A stretch of 64,000 nucleotides of DNA from positions 62,001 to 126,000 of the forward strand of contig NZ_JANBVS010000017.1 in the NCBI RefSeq assembly GCF_024586915.1. The letters are read 5' to 3'. The notes under the pieces were generated by a model, which saw only the letters and a list, made by a program, of their open reading frames with translations, did not search any database and had not been told where the DNA came from. Of this stretch, positions 44,647 to 52,832 are shown one piece after another; the stretch's first letter is position 1; every line of letters begins with the position of its first letter. Position numbers and translations under genes: made by a program. Source of the DNA: Bradyrhizobium sp. SRS-191 (GTDB lineage Bacteria; Pseudomonadota; Alphaproteobacteria; Rhizobiales; Xanthobacteraceae).

Positions 44647-45279
44647 TCAGGCGTGCTGCTCTTCGAGGCCTTCGTTCATCAGGTGAAGGCCCGGATCGAT
44701 CAGCTCGCCGCGCAGCAGCGCCAGCGGGGCGGAGCGGTACTGCATGAAGTCGTTGAACGGGTCGGTGATGATCTTGGTCATCCACACGAGGCCGGTCTCG
44801 ACGTCGCGGATGAAGAACAGCTGGATGGTGCGGAACATCAGGCCGCCGATGCCGATCACCAGCCACAGCTTGGCGGTCTCGCGGACGAAGTCCATCGCGG
44901 TCACCCAGGGCGACAGCAGGCCGAACAGCGTCGGCTGCAGATAGAGCACCACGGGAGCGGCGGCCCAGATCGACATCAGCACGACCTTGCGCTGCAGATT
45001 GTAGCCGACCTTGATCTCTTCCTTGTGCTCGTGGGTCGCCTGGTTGACGTGATCATAGCCCTTCGGCTCGAAGAAGAAGTGGCCCGCCTGGCGCGAGGTC
45101 ATCGACACCAGCCAGCCGATCAGCGCCGACATCAAGGGATCGAACACCATCATGACATAGGCGATCATGAAGCTGAGCGCGCTGACGAAGTGCAGGCTCT
45201 GATTGATGCGGCTGTGGTGATAGTAGCGATGGTCGTCCCAGCGCTGGATCCGCAGCTGCTCCAGAAAGTTCTTGATCAT
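44647..45279 (-). CDS. Mpo1-like (DUF962) membrane protein, possible 2-hydroxy fatty acid dioxygenase
   Basis: The 210-residue protein has about four hydrophobic helices. Its N-terminal YYHHSRINQSLHFVSALSF and GHFFFEPKG pattern lines up by eye with yeast Mpo1 (YGL010w/DUF962), including His21/His22, Asn26, His30 and His67 with Glu71. Mpo1 is an Fe(II) dioxygenase that shortens 2-hydroxy fatty acids. Sequence beyond these motifs is divergent, so the function is inferred. It lies between an aminotransferase and a PmtA-like gene. An 8-bp inverted repeat sits 55 nt upstream. Confidence 0.55.
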   Translation of the reverse strand: MIKNFLEQLRIQRWDDHRYYHHSRINQSLHFVSALSFMIAYVMMVFDPLMSALIGWLVSMTSRQAGHFFFEPKGYDHVNQATHEHKEEIKVGYNLQRKVVLMSIWAAAPVVLYLQPTLFGLLSPWVTAMDFVRETAKLWLVIGIGGLMFRTIQLFFIRDVETGLVWMTKIITDPFNDFMQYRSAPLALLRGELIDPGLHLMNEGLEEQHA

Positions 45280-45333
45280 GGTTGCTCCGAAGAATGAGTT
45301 GCAGGTCGTGTACAGGGATTCGATGTAGATCTC

Positions 45334-45354
45334 GTGACATCATCAAGATGTCAC
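45334..45354. promoter_or_regulatory. Perfect inverted repeat upstream of the Mpo1-like gene
   Basis: GTGACATC, five bases ATCAA, then GATGTCAC, in the 145-nt gap between the Mpo1-like gene and the pmtA-like gene. It has the form of an operator for a dimeric regulator; no adjacent regulator is present. Confidence 0.5.
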
Positions 45355-45424
45355 ACGATCGGACGCAGGAGAACGTCGGAAACTATGGGAAAGGCCGCAA
45401 GCTGCGGTAGGAGGCTGCCGCGCC

Positions 45425-46114
45425 TCAGGCTGCGGCAGCGAGATCCATCTTGCGGAAGCGGACCAGCGAGAAGTGGCCGAGCGGCGGAATCAGGCGGCGC
45501 TCGACCAGCTCCATACGCTGCGCGCTGGCGAGCCAGCGCATGTAGCGCGACCAGCCGAACTCGGCGGTGCGGAAGCCGAGCCGGCGCACCACCGGCTGCA
45601 GCGCCTGCTCGATGACGCGGCGCAGGCCGTCATCGGCGCTGACGCGAGTCAGGATGATCAGCTCGCCGCCGGGACGCAGCACGCGGGCGAACTCGTCGAG
45701 CGCGACCTCCGGGTTCGGCACGGCGGTGACGACATATTGCGCCATCACGACGTCGAAGGAATCATCGGGGAAATCCAGGTTCTCGGCGTCCATCACCGCG
45801 AGGCCTTCGACGTTCTTCAGCCGCTGGTCTGCGACGCGGCGCATCGCCTTGCCGAGCATCGCCTCGGAGATGTCGGTGCCGAACACGCGGACATGCGGAG
45901 CATAGAGCGGCAGCGAGATGCCGGTGCCGACGCCGACCTCGAGCACGCGGCCGCCCATCTTGTTGGTGGCCGAAATCGCAGCCTTGCGGCCCTTCTCGAA
46001 CACGCCGCCGAACACGAGATCGTAGATCGGCGCCCAACGATCATAGGCCTGCTCGACCTGCTCGCGATCGAAATCGAGCTCCCGCGCGCCGTCGAGCTTC
46101 ATGGTTTCTGCCAT
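45425..46114 (-). CDS. pmtA: PmtA-like phospholipid N-methyltransferase
   Basis: This 229-residue SAM methyltransferase has motif I VLEVGVGTG (57-65), FGTDIS and VMDAENLDFPDDSFDVVMAQ. It resembles rhizobial PmtA, which methylates phosphatidylethanolamine toward phosphatidylcholine; the acidic start and final FSLVRFRK fit the group. Phosphatidylserine decarboxylase, the maker of phosphatidylethanolamine, lies 3 kb away. Bradyrhizobium carries several Pmt enzymes, so specificity is uncertain. Confidence 0.82.
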   Translation of the reverse strand: MAETMKLDGARELDFDREQVEQAYDRWAPIYDLVFGGVFEKGRKAAISATNKMGGRVLEVGVGTGISLPLYAPHVRVFGTDISEAMLGKAMRRVADQRLKNVEGLAVMDAENLDFPDDSFDVVMAQYVVTAVPNPEVALDEFARVLRPGGELIILTRVSADDGLRRVIEQALQPVVRRLGFRTAEFGWSRYMRWLASAQRMELVERRLIPPLGHFSLVRFRKMDLAAAA

Positions 46115-46165
46115 CGTTACATCTCACTTGGTTTTGGAATTGATCGAGTGACGCGAAGTCTGCCG

Positions 46166-47221
46166 TCAGCCGCGCACGGCGCTCTGTCCGGCCAGCACCG
46201 GGGTGGGACGAAGGACGCGCGACGGCTGCAGCACGGCGAGATTACCGATGAACTGACGGGCGCTGTTCTCCCAGGAGCGGTCGAGCGCAAACGTCCGGCA
46301 CGTGTCGCGGGACATCGTCAGCGCTTTCAGACACGCCGCGCGCAGATCCCGGTCGATCGCGCCGATCGGGTGATCGGCAATGACGTCGAGCGGGCCCGTC
46401 ACCGGGAACGCCGCGACCGGCGTGCCGCAGGCGAGCGATTCCAGCTGCACCACGCCGAACGTGTCGGTCAGGCTCGGAAACACGAAGACATCGGCCGCCG
46501 CCATGTGCGCGGTCAGGTCCTTGCCCTTCTTCTCGCCGAGGAAATGCGCCGTCGGGAAGCGTCGCTCCAGATCCGCCTTCGCCGGACCGTCGCCGACCAC
46601 GACCTTGGAGCCCGGCAGATCGAGCGACAGGAACGCCTCGAGATTCTTCTCGACCGCGACGCGGCCGACGGACAGGAAGATCGGCCGCGGCAGATCGAGC
46701 GCAGCCGGCTCATCGGGATTGAACAGCTTGGTATCGACACCGCGCGTCCAGAAGCCGAGCTTCTTGAAGCCGCGCCCTGCGAGCTCCTGCCGCAGCGAGT
46801 TGGTGGCGACCATGGTCATCGCGGCCGCATCGTGGAAGCGGCGCATCACCCAATAGCCGACCGCATCGGGAATGCCGGTGCGCACCGAGACATACTCAGG
46901 GAAGCGCGTCGTGTAGGACGTCGTGAACGGCAGGCCGTGGCGCAGGCAGTAGCGGCGCACCGCCCAGCCGATCGTGCCCTCGGTCGCGATGTGTATAGCA
47001 TCCGGCGCGGCCGCCTCGATGCGGCGGGCGATCTCGCAGCCGTTGGTGACGGCGAGCCGCAGGCCCGGATAGGTCGGCACGCCGAACGACGGAAAGCCCT
47101 CCGGCGTGAGGAAGGTGATGTCGGCGCCGAGACCGGCAGCCGCCCGCGACAGCGAAGTGAGCGTGCGCACCACGCCATTGACCTGCGGGTGCCAGGCGTC
47201 GGTTGCGATTAAGATCCGCAT
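46166..47221 (-). CDS. GT4-family glycosyltransferase, probably lipid-directed
   Basis: From ATG 47221 the product is 351 residues with the GT4 start MRILIATDAWHPQVNGVVRT and a C-terminal donor-binding lobe (LSVGRVAVEKNLEAFLSLD, FPSLTDTFGVVQLESLACGT with the EX7E-type glutamates). It resembles bacterial glycolipid and mannosyl transferases of the MgtA/SqdX kind. It follows the PmtA-like gene on the same strand, 50 nt upstream, so a role in membrane lipid glycosylation is likely but not proven. An alternative ATG lies at 47272. Confidence 0.85.
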   Translation of the reverse strand: MRILIATDAWHPQVNGVVRTLTSLSRAAAGLGADITFLTPEGFPSFGVPTYPGLRLAVTNGCEIARRIEAAAPDAIHIATEGTIGWAVRRYCLRHGLPFTTSYTTRFPEYVSVRTGIPDAVGYWVMRRFHDAAAMTMVATNSLRQELAGRGFKKLGFWTRGVDTKLFNPDEPAALDLPRPIFLSVGRVAVEKNLEAFLSLDLPGSKVVVGDGPAKADLERRFPTAHFLGEKKGKDLTAHMAAADVFVFPSLTDTFGVVQLESLACGTPVAAFPVTGPLDVIADHPIGAIDRDLRAACLKALTMSRDTCRTFALDRSWENSARQFIGNLAVLQPSRVLRPTPVLAGQSAVRG

Positions 47222-47579
47222 AAGGCGATCCGGAAAGTTGCAGCGATTCTGAACAGCCGCAAATTCCGACATTGTTATTTCAGGCGTGTGACGTCATCGA
47301 ACTGTCGAAGGTGTTTTTGCCTGCCGCCAGCCGTTTTCCCCGCGATCTGTGGCGTCGTCGCGCAGGCGCTGTCGTGAAACCGTCATGAAACAAACGGTTA
47401 AGCCGACGAAACCGTTTTGCCGGCAGCGCGCAAACGCACCGAAACTTTTCTCCCCTATGAGTTGCAGCATCAGGCGCCCGTTCAAGACGCCAACAACAAT
47501 GATGACAGGCAGCTCATTTTCAACGGTGCCGATCGAGATCACGAACGGCACGCGTCAAATAATCAAACAGGGGACGTCC
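47222..47579. other. Divergent region between the glycosyltransferase and L,D-transpeptidase genes
   Basis: About 360 nt, somewhat A/T-rich. It contains AAACCGT and AACGGTT words at about 47378-47420 in alternating orientation (AAACCGT, AACGGTT, AAACCGT), possibly operator-like. No gene supported here; an upstream extension of the transpeptidase frame to 47349 is not believable. Confidence 0.35.
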
Positions 47580-48275
47580 ATGTTCGCCTCAGGCAAAATC
47601 CGTTCATCCTCCCATATCCTGTTCGGCGCGCTGGTTGCCGGCGCCATGATGGCCGCCACCCCGACGCAGGCCGCTTCGCCGGCGCCGCTCCCCTTCCCGT
47701 TTCTGCTGCCGCCGCCGGTCGCGACCTATGAACAGCCCGCGGCGCCGCAGATCATCAACCCGCGCGAGGACGAGGCGACGGCCTATGAGCTGCCGGCCCG
47801 CCTGCGCCGCCAGGTCGTGAGCTACGCGACCCGCGAGGCGCCCGGCACGATCGTGATCGATACGCCTAACAAGTACCTGTACTACATCACCGGCAACGGC
47901 CAGGCGATGCGCTACGGCATCGGCGTCGGCCGCGACGGCTTCACCTGGTCGGGCGTGCAGTCGGTGACCAGGAAGGCCGAATGGCCGGATTGGACGCCGC
48001 CGCCGGAGATGATCGCGCGCCAGCCTTATCTGCCGCGCCACATGGCCGGCGGCCCCGGCAATCCGCTCGGCGCCCGCGCGATGTATCTCGGCGGCACCGT
48101 CTATCGCATCCACGGCACCAACGCGCCCGAGACGATCGGCACTCATGTGTCATCCGGCTGCATCCGCCTGACCAACCAGGACGTCATCGACCTCTATTCC
48201 CGCGTCAATGTCGGCGCCAAGGTAATCGTGCTGCCGATGGAGCGCCGCGCCGATCTCGGCCGCGTCACGCGCTGA
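47580..48275 (+). CDS. L,D-transpeptidase (YkuD domain), secreted
   Basis: From ATG 47580 (GGGGAC 7-8 nt upstream) the 231-residue protein has a signal peptide (about 1-32), a Pro-rich spacer, and a YkuD domain (about 95-225) with IVIDTPNKYLYYITG, HGTN and the catalytic SSGCIRL (Cys194, with His189). Such enzymes make 3-3 cross-links in murein or attach proteins to it. It is alone on this strand and is followed by the DUF4403 gene. Confidence 0.93.
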   Translation: MFASGKIRSSSHILFGALVAGAMMAATPTQAASPAPLPFPFLLPPPVATYEQPAAPQIINPREDEATAYELPARLRRQVVSYATREAPGTIVIDTPNKYLYYITGNGQAMRYGIGVGRDGFTWSGVQSVTRKAEWPDWTPPPEMIARQPYLPRHMAGGPGNPLGARAMYLGGTVYRIHGTNAPETIGTHVSSGCIRLTNQDVIDLYSRVNVGAKVIVLPMERRADLGRVTR

Positions 48276-48284
48276 GCCCCTCTT

Positions 48285-48350
48285 TCTGATCCTCCCTGAT
48301 TTCTGATCCTCCCTGACTGGACCGCCGTGGCGCAAAGCCCCGGCGGTCAC
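48285..48350 (+). terminator. Tandem 17-nt duplication and hairpin after the L,D-transpeptidase gene
   Basis: TTTCTGATCCTCCCTGA occurs twice in a row at about 48285-48318. It is followed by ACCGCCG, a 13-nt loop, and CGGCGGT, then CACTTCTTT. The hairpin may terminate transcription; the T-run is broken. Confidence 0.45.
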
Positions 48351-48527
48351 TTCTTTGCGCGCCCTGCCCCGTTCACCTTCACGGCTGGTTGATGGCTGTC
48401 GACTTCGTTCGCTGCCCTGGCGCGCCTCCGTCCGGCCCTGTAAGCTCGGCAATCTTGTATTAACCGCGTTTTCGCCCGCGCCCGGCACGAGCCGGCATGC
48501 GGGCGGCTGGAGTCCGTGGAATCCGAC

Positions 48528-50165
48528 ATGAACCTTCCGACGCCCCGGCCGGATTGGCAGGGCAAGCCTCACCCGCTCGCCCCGAGAACGCAGCGTCCCC
48601 CGCGGCGCTCGCCGCCGCGGCTGCGGCTGATCCTGATCGGCGCGGCCGGCCTCGCGGCCGTCGTGCTCGTCGGCATCATCGCGTGGGAAGTGTTCCTGTT
48701 CTCGGGCAGCACGCCCACCCCGCAGATCGCCCAGTTGCCGCCGCTGCCGCCGGCCACGCGGAATTCGATCATGATGGCGCCGGTTTCGATCTCGCTCGGC
48801 GCGATCCGGGATGCCGCCGAGAAGGCGACCCCGCGCAATTTCTCCGGCAAGGCCGACAATCCCGTCAGCCAGATCCTGCAGAACGCCGACATCGGCTGGA
48901 CGGTCAACCGCGGCGCCATCGCCGCGACCGGCAGCCAGGATACGCTGTCGCTGGCGACGCCGTTGTCAGGCCGGCTGAATGTCACGGGCTCGCTGTCCTC
49001 GAAGGCGACCGGCGCGATCGGCGATGCCCTCGGCGGCCTGCTCGGCTCCGACGCGGCCAAGCAGATCGGCGGCATCAACATCAAGAATCTGAACGCCACC
49101 GCCGACATCAAGGGCAACGTCCTGATCGCGATGCGGCCGCGTCTGGCGACCTCCTGGTATGTCGAGCCGAACTTCTCCGCCCAGGTCAATCTCGGCGACA
49201 CCGCGCTCACGGTCGCCGGCGCCCGGGTCAACGTGCCGGCGCAGATGAAGCCGGTGATCGACAAGACCGTCAATGATCAGCTCGCCGCGCTCAGCGATCG
49301 GCTGCGCAAGGACCCGACGATGAAGCGCAACGCGCAGGCGCAGTGGGCCCGAGCCTGCCGCTCGGTGCCGCTCCAGGGCACCGCCCCCGGCCTGCCGGCC
49401 GTCTGGCTCGAGATCAAGCCGACGCGCGCGCTCGCGGCGCAGCCGGTCATCGACTCCAATATCGCCAGCATCACGATCGGCATCGAGGCGGAAACGAAGG
49501 TGACGGCGGCGGAGACCAAGCCGGTGTGTCCCTTCCCCGAGAAGCTCACGATCATTCCGCCGACGGCCGGCGGCATCAACATCGCGGTTCCGATCGACGT
49601 GCCCTTCACCGAGCTCAATAAGCTGGTCGACTCGCAGCTCGCGGGGAGGACTTTCCCCGAGGACGGCTCCGGCCCGGTCGCGGTCACCGTCAAGCATGCC
49701 ACCGTCGTGCCCTCCGGCAACCGGCTGCTGATCTCGCTGCAGGTCAAGGGCAAGGAGAAAGAGAGCTTCTTCGGCCTCGGCGCCGATGCGACGGTGCATA
49801 TCTGGGGGCGGCCGATGATCGACCAGGCGCAGCAGATCCTGCGTCTCTCCGACCTGCAGCTCGCCGTCGAATCGGATGCCGCCTTCGGCCTGCTCGGCGC
49901 CGCCGCGCGCGCCGCGGTGCCTCATCTGCAACGCGCCTTGATGGAACGATCCGTCATCGACCTCAAGCCGTTCGCCGACAACGTCCGCGACAAGATCGCC
50001 ACGGCGATCGCCGAGCTGCAGAAGAACGAGAACGGCATTCGCGTCGATACCGACGTCAACAACCTAGCCCTGACCGACATCGCTTTCGATGCCACCACGC
50101 TGCGCGTGATCGCCACCGCCGAGGGCACCATGACGGTGCGCGTCAACTCGCTGCCGGCGCTGTAG
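48528..50165 (+). CDS. DUF4403-family membrane-anchored protein
   Basis: The 545-residue product has a Pro/Arg-rich cytoplasmic start, one membrane helix (about 28-50; LILIGAAGLAAVVLVGIIAW) and a large periplasmic region of repeated beta-rich segments with NNPV-like motifs (SMMAPVSISLGAIRDAAEKA, IDVPFTELNKLVDSQLAGRT). It matches DUF4403 as I know it; function unknown. An in-frame GTG at 48516 is the alternative start. No operon partner. Confidence 0.8.
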   Translation: MNLPTPRPDWQGKPHPLAPRTQRPPRRSPPRLRLILIGAAGLAAVVLVGIIAWEVFLFSGSTPTPQIAQLPPLPPATRNSIMMAPVSISLGAIRDAAEKATPRNFSGKADNPVSQILQNADIGWTVNRGAIAATGSQDTLSLATPLSGRLNVTGSLSSKATGAIGDALGGLLGSDAAKQIGGINIKNLNATADIKGNVLIAMRPRLATSWYVEPNFSAQVNLGDTALTVAGARVNVPAQMKPVIDKTVNDQLAALSDRLRKDPTMKRNAQAQWARACRSVPLQGTAPGLPAVWLEIKPTRALAAQPVIDSNIASITIGIEAETKVTAAETKPVCPFPEKLTIIPPTAGGINIAVPIDVPFTELNKLVDSQLAGRTFPEDGSGPVAVTVKHATVVPSGNRLLISLQVKGKEKESFFGLGADATVHIWGRPMIDQAQQILRLSDLQLAVESDAAFGLLGAAARAAVPHLQRALMERSVIDLKPFADNVRDKIATAIAELQKNENGIRVDTDVNNLALTDIAFDATTLRVIATAEGTMTVRVNSLPAL

Positions 50166-50403
50166 ACGAGCGCTTCCTTTGACCCGGCCGTTTCCGGGTC
50201 GAGTTCTCGCCATCTCCACCACTGTCATGCTTGGCGAAAGCGGGCGATGATAGTCGGGATTACATGATCCGTGTGCCAGGACTTCGCAAACGCTCGTCCA
50301 GTCCGAAGCGTTTCGCAACCGTCCCATGCGCCGGCTTGCTTTGCATGGCGCCACAAGGCGGCTAGAACTCTCCCATTAACAACAACAATCCAGGGAGAGA
50401 CAC

Positions 50404-51621
50404 ATGAGACCTTCGGCGCAAGCCGCCGCTGCAGCCATCGCGCTCGCGGCCCTCTGCGGAACCGCATCTGCCCAGACGATCTCGGACGACGTCGTCAAGA
50501 TCGGCGTGCTCACGGACATGTCGAGCCTCTATGCCGACGCCACCGGCAAGGGCTCGCTTGCGGCAGTGCAGATGGCCGTCGAGGATTACGGCGGCAAGGT
50601 CAAGGGCAAGAAGGTCGAGGTGGTCTCGGCCGATCACCAGAACAAGCCGGACGTCGGCGTCAACATCGCCCGCAACTGGTACGACAATGAGAAGGTCGAT
50701 GCGATCTTCGACGTGCCGACCTCCTCGGTCGCGCTACCGATCTCGGCGCTGACGCGCGAGAAGAACAAGATCCACATCAATTCGGGCGGCGGCTCCTCCG
50801 ACATCACCGGCACGCAGTGCTCGCCCAATACGGTGCACTGGACCTACGACACCTATGCGCTGTCCAACGTCGCCGGCAAGGCGATGGTAAAGCGCGGCGA
50901 GGACACCTGGTTCTTCATCACCGCCGACTACGCCTTCGGCCAGGCCTTGGAGCGCGATGCCGCCAACGTCGTCAAGGAGGCCGGCGGCAAGGTGCTCGGC
51001 GATGTCCGGCATCCGCTGAACTCGTCGGACTTCTCGTCCTTCGTGCTGCAGGCGCAGGCCTCCAAGGCCAAGGTCGTCGGCCTGGCGAACGCCGGCGGCG
51101 ACACCCAGAACGCGCTGAAGCAGGCCGCCGAGTTCGGCCTGGCCCAGAGCGGCCAGAAGATGATCGCACTGCTGATGGAGATCACCGACGTGCATTCGCT
51201 GGGGATCAAGTCGACCTCCGGCCTGATCGTCACCGATGCGTTCTACTGGGACATGAACGACGAGACCCGCGCCTTCTCAAAACGCTTCAACGAGAGGGTC
51301 GGTCACATGCCGACCATGATCCAGGCGGGGCTCTACTCCGCGACCATGCATTACCTCAAGGCGATCGAGGCTGTTGGCACCGACGAGGCGCCGAAGGTGA
51401 TGGAGCAGATGCGCGCCATGCCGGTGAACGACTTCTTCGCCAAGAACGGCAAGATCCGCATCGACGGCCGCATGGTCCACGACATGTATCTGTTCGAGGT
51501 CAAGAAGCCCGAGGAATCGAAGGGCGACTGGGACCTCTACAAGCTGATCGCCACCGTGCCCGGCGATGAAGCCTTCCGCCCGCTCGACAAGGGCGGCTGC
51601 CCGCTGGTGAAGTCGAACTGA
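50404..51621 (+). CDS. ABC transporter substrate-binding protein, branched-chain amino acid/amide type
   Basis: The 405-residue protein has a signal peptide cleaved after ASA (residue 23) and a Peripla_BP_6 fold (DVVKIGVLTDMSSLYADATG, ITADYAFGQALERDAANVVK, GLANAGGDTQNALKQAAEFG). A GGGAG is 6-7 nt upstream of the ATG. Binding proteins of this type feed LivHMGF-like permeases, but no permease or ATPase gene lies nearby, so it is an orphan binding protein. Ligand unknown. Confidence 0.92.
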   Translation: MRPSAQAAAAAIALAALCGTASAQTISDDVVKIGVLTDMSSLYADATGKGSLAAVQMAVEDYGGKVKGKKVEVVSADHQNKPDVGVNIARNWYDNEKVDAIFDVPTSSVALPISALTREKNKIHINSGGGSSDITGTQCSPNTVHWTYDTYALSNVAGKAMVKRGEDTWFFITADYAFGQALERDAANVVKEAGGKVLGDVRHPLNSSDFSSFVLQAQASKAKVVGLANAGGDTQNALKQAAEFGLAQSGQKMIALLMEITDVHSLGIKSTSGLIVTDAFYWDMNDETRAFSKRFNERVGHMPTMIQAGLYSATMHYLKAIEAVGTDEAPKVMEQMRAMPVNDFFAKNGKIRIDGRMVHDMYLFEVKKPEESKGDWDLYKLIATVPGDEAFRPLDKGGCPLVKSN

Positions 51622-51639
51622 TCGAAGCCTCAACGAGGG

Positions 51640-51862
51640 TCCGCTCCCTCTTCCCGCTCTTGCGGGGAGAGGGTTGGGGTGAGGGGCAGCCACACGGGCA
51701 GGCTTAGTTATTAGCAGGCGTCCTTCTCAGCCGTAACGGCTCTCAGATGTCATCTGAGCTCCACGGCTCTATCGCCACAGTCATCGGCTGTGGATTCACA
51801 CCACCCGTGCTGCCCCTCACCCCAGCCCTCTCCCCGTGAAGAACGGGGAGAGGGAGCGCACC
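51640..51862. repeat. Palindromic intergenic element (family B)
   Basis: The arms CCGCTCCCTCTTCCCGCTCT-TGCGGGGAGAGGGTTGGGGTGAGGGGCAGC and GCTGCCCCTCACCCCAGCCC-TCTCCCCGTGAAGAACGGGGAGAGGGAGCGCA enclose about 115 nt. It lies between the binding protein gene and the response regulator gene. Confidence 0.82.
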
Positions 51863-52069
51863 GTCGCTTGGGTCGGCGGCCCTGCCTCGGTAGTCTGGTG
51901 CAGTCGAACCCACCGCAGCACCTCTCCCTCCGCCCCCGGCTTGACGTCCCCTCATGAAAGCCGCAACACGGTGCCAGACGGTGTCCAGGCCTTGCCGGGT
52001 GTTGCCCTTAGGAAACAATCCGTAACAAAAAATTTCGCAAATCGCCGCGATTCTAGGTCAATTGAAATC

Positions 52070-52810
52070 ATGGCCCAGACACAACCCCACATCCTGGTCG
52101 TCGAGGACGACCGCGAGACGCGGACGCTGATCGCGAAATATCTGCGTAACAATGCCTGCAACGTCACCACCGCGACCGACGGCCGCGAGATGACCCGGAT
52201 CATGGGTGACCACCGCATCGATCTGCTGATCCTCGACGTGATGCTGCCCGGCGAGGACGGCCTCACCCTTTGCCGCAAGCTGCGCGCGGAATCGCAGGTG
52301 CCGATCATCATGCTCACCGCACGCGGCGAGGATGTCGATCGCATTCTCGGCCTCGAGATGGGCGCCGACGACTATCTCCCGAAGCCGTTCAATCCGCGCG
52401 AGCTGCTCGCCCGCATCAATGCCGTGCTGCGCCGGCAAGCCGCGGCGATGACGGCGAGCGCCACCGAAGGCGCAAGCGCGCTGAGCTTCCTCGGCTGGAG
52501 GATCGACTTCCGCCTGCGCGAGCTGCGCAATCCCGAAGGCGCACGCGTCGCCATGACCAGCGCCGAGTTCGACCTGCTGCGCACGTTCTGCGAACGGCCG
52601 GGCCGCGTGCTGTCGCGCGACAGCCTGCTCGACCTGACGCAAGGCCGCAGCGCCGGCTCGTTCGAACGCTCGATCGACGTTCTCGTCAGCCGCATCCGCC
52701 GCAAGATCGAGCCTGATCCGCAGGAAGCGACGATGATCAAGACCGTGCGGTCCGGCGGCTATATGTTCACGCCCGTCGTCGAGGTGGTGACCGCGCCGCA
52801 GAGCCATTGA
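52070..52810 (+). CDS. OmpR-family response regulator (second system)
   Basis: From ATG 52070 the 246-residue protein has a receiver domain (acidic pair E12-D13-D14, phospho-acceptor Asp56, LPKPFNPREL) and winged helix (MTSAEFDLLRTFCERPGRVL). Its paralogue is at 28657. The kinase gene follows 22 nt downstream. The frame remains open back to 51836 but that part overlaps the palindromic element, so I rejected it. Confidence 0.93.
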   Translation: MAQTQPHILVVEDDRETRTLIAKYLRNNACNVTTATDGREMTRIMGDHRIDLLILDVMLPGEDGLTLCRKLRAESQVPIIMLTARGEDVDRILGLEMGADDYLPKPFNPRELLARINAVLRRQAAAMTASATEGASALSFLGWRIDFRLRELRNPEGARVAMTSAEFDLLRTFCERPGRVLSRDSLLDLTQGRSAGSFERSIDVLVSRIRRKIEPDPQEATMIKTVRSGGYMFTPVVEVVTAPQSH

Positions 52811-52832
52811 CGGGCGGGGGTCGGTAGCGGTG

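Noticed and set aside
51836..52069. N-terminal extension of the response regulator
   Set aside because: It reads through the arm of a palindromic repeat and has no receiver-domain content; the ATG at 52070 is the family start.
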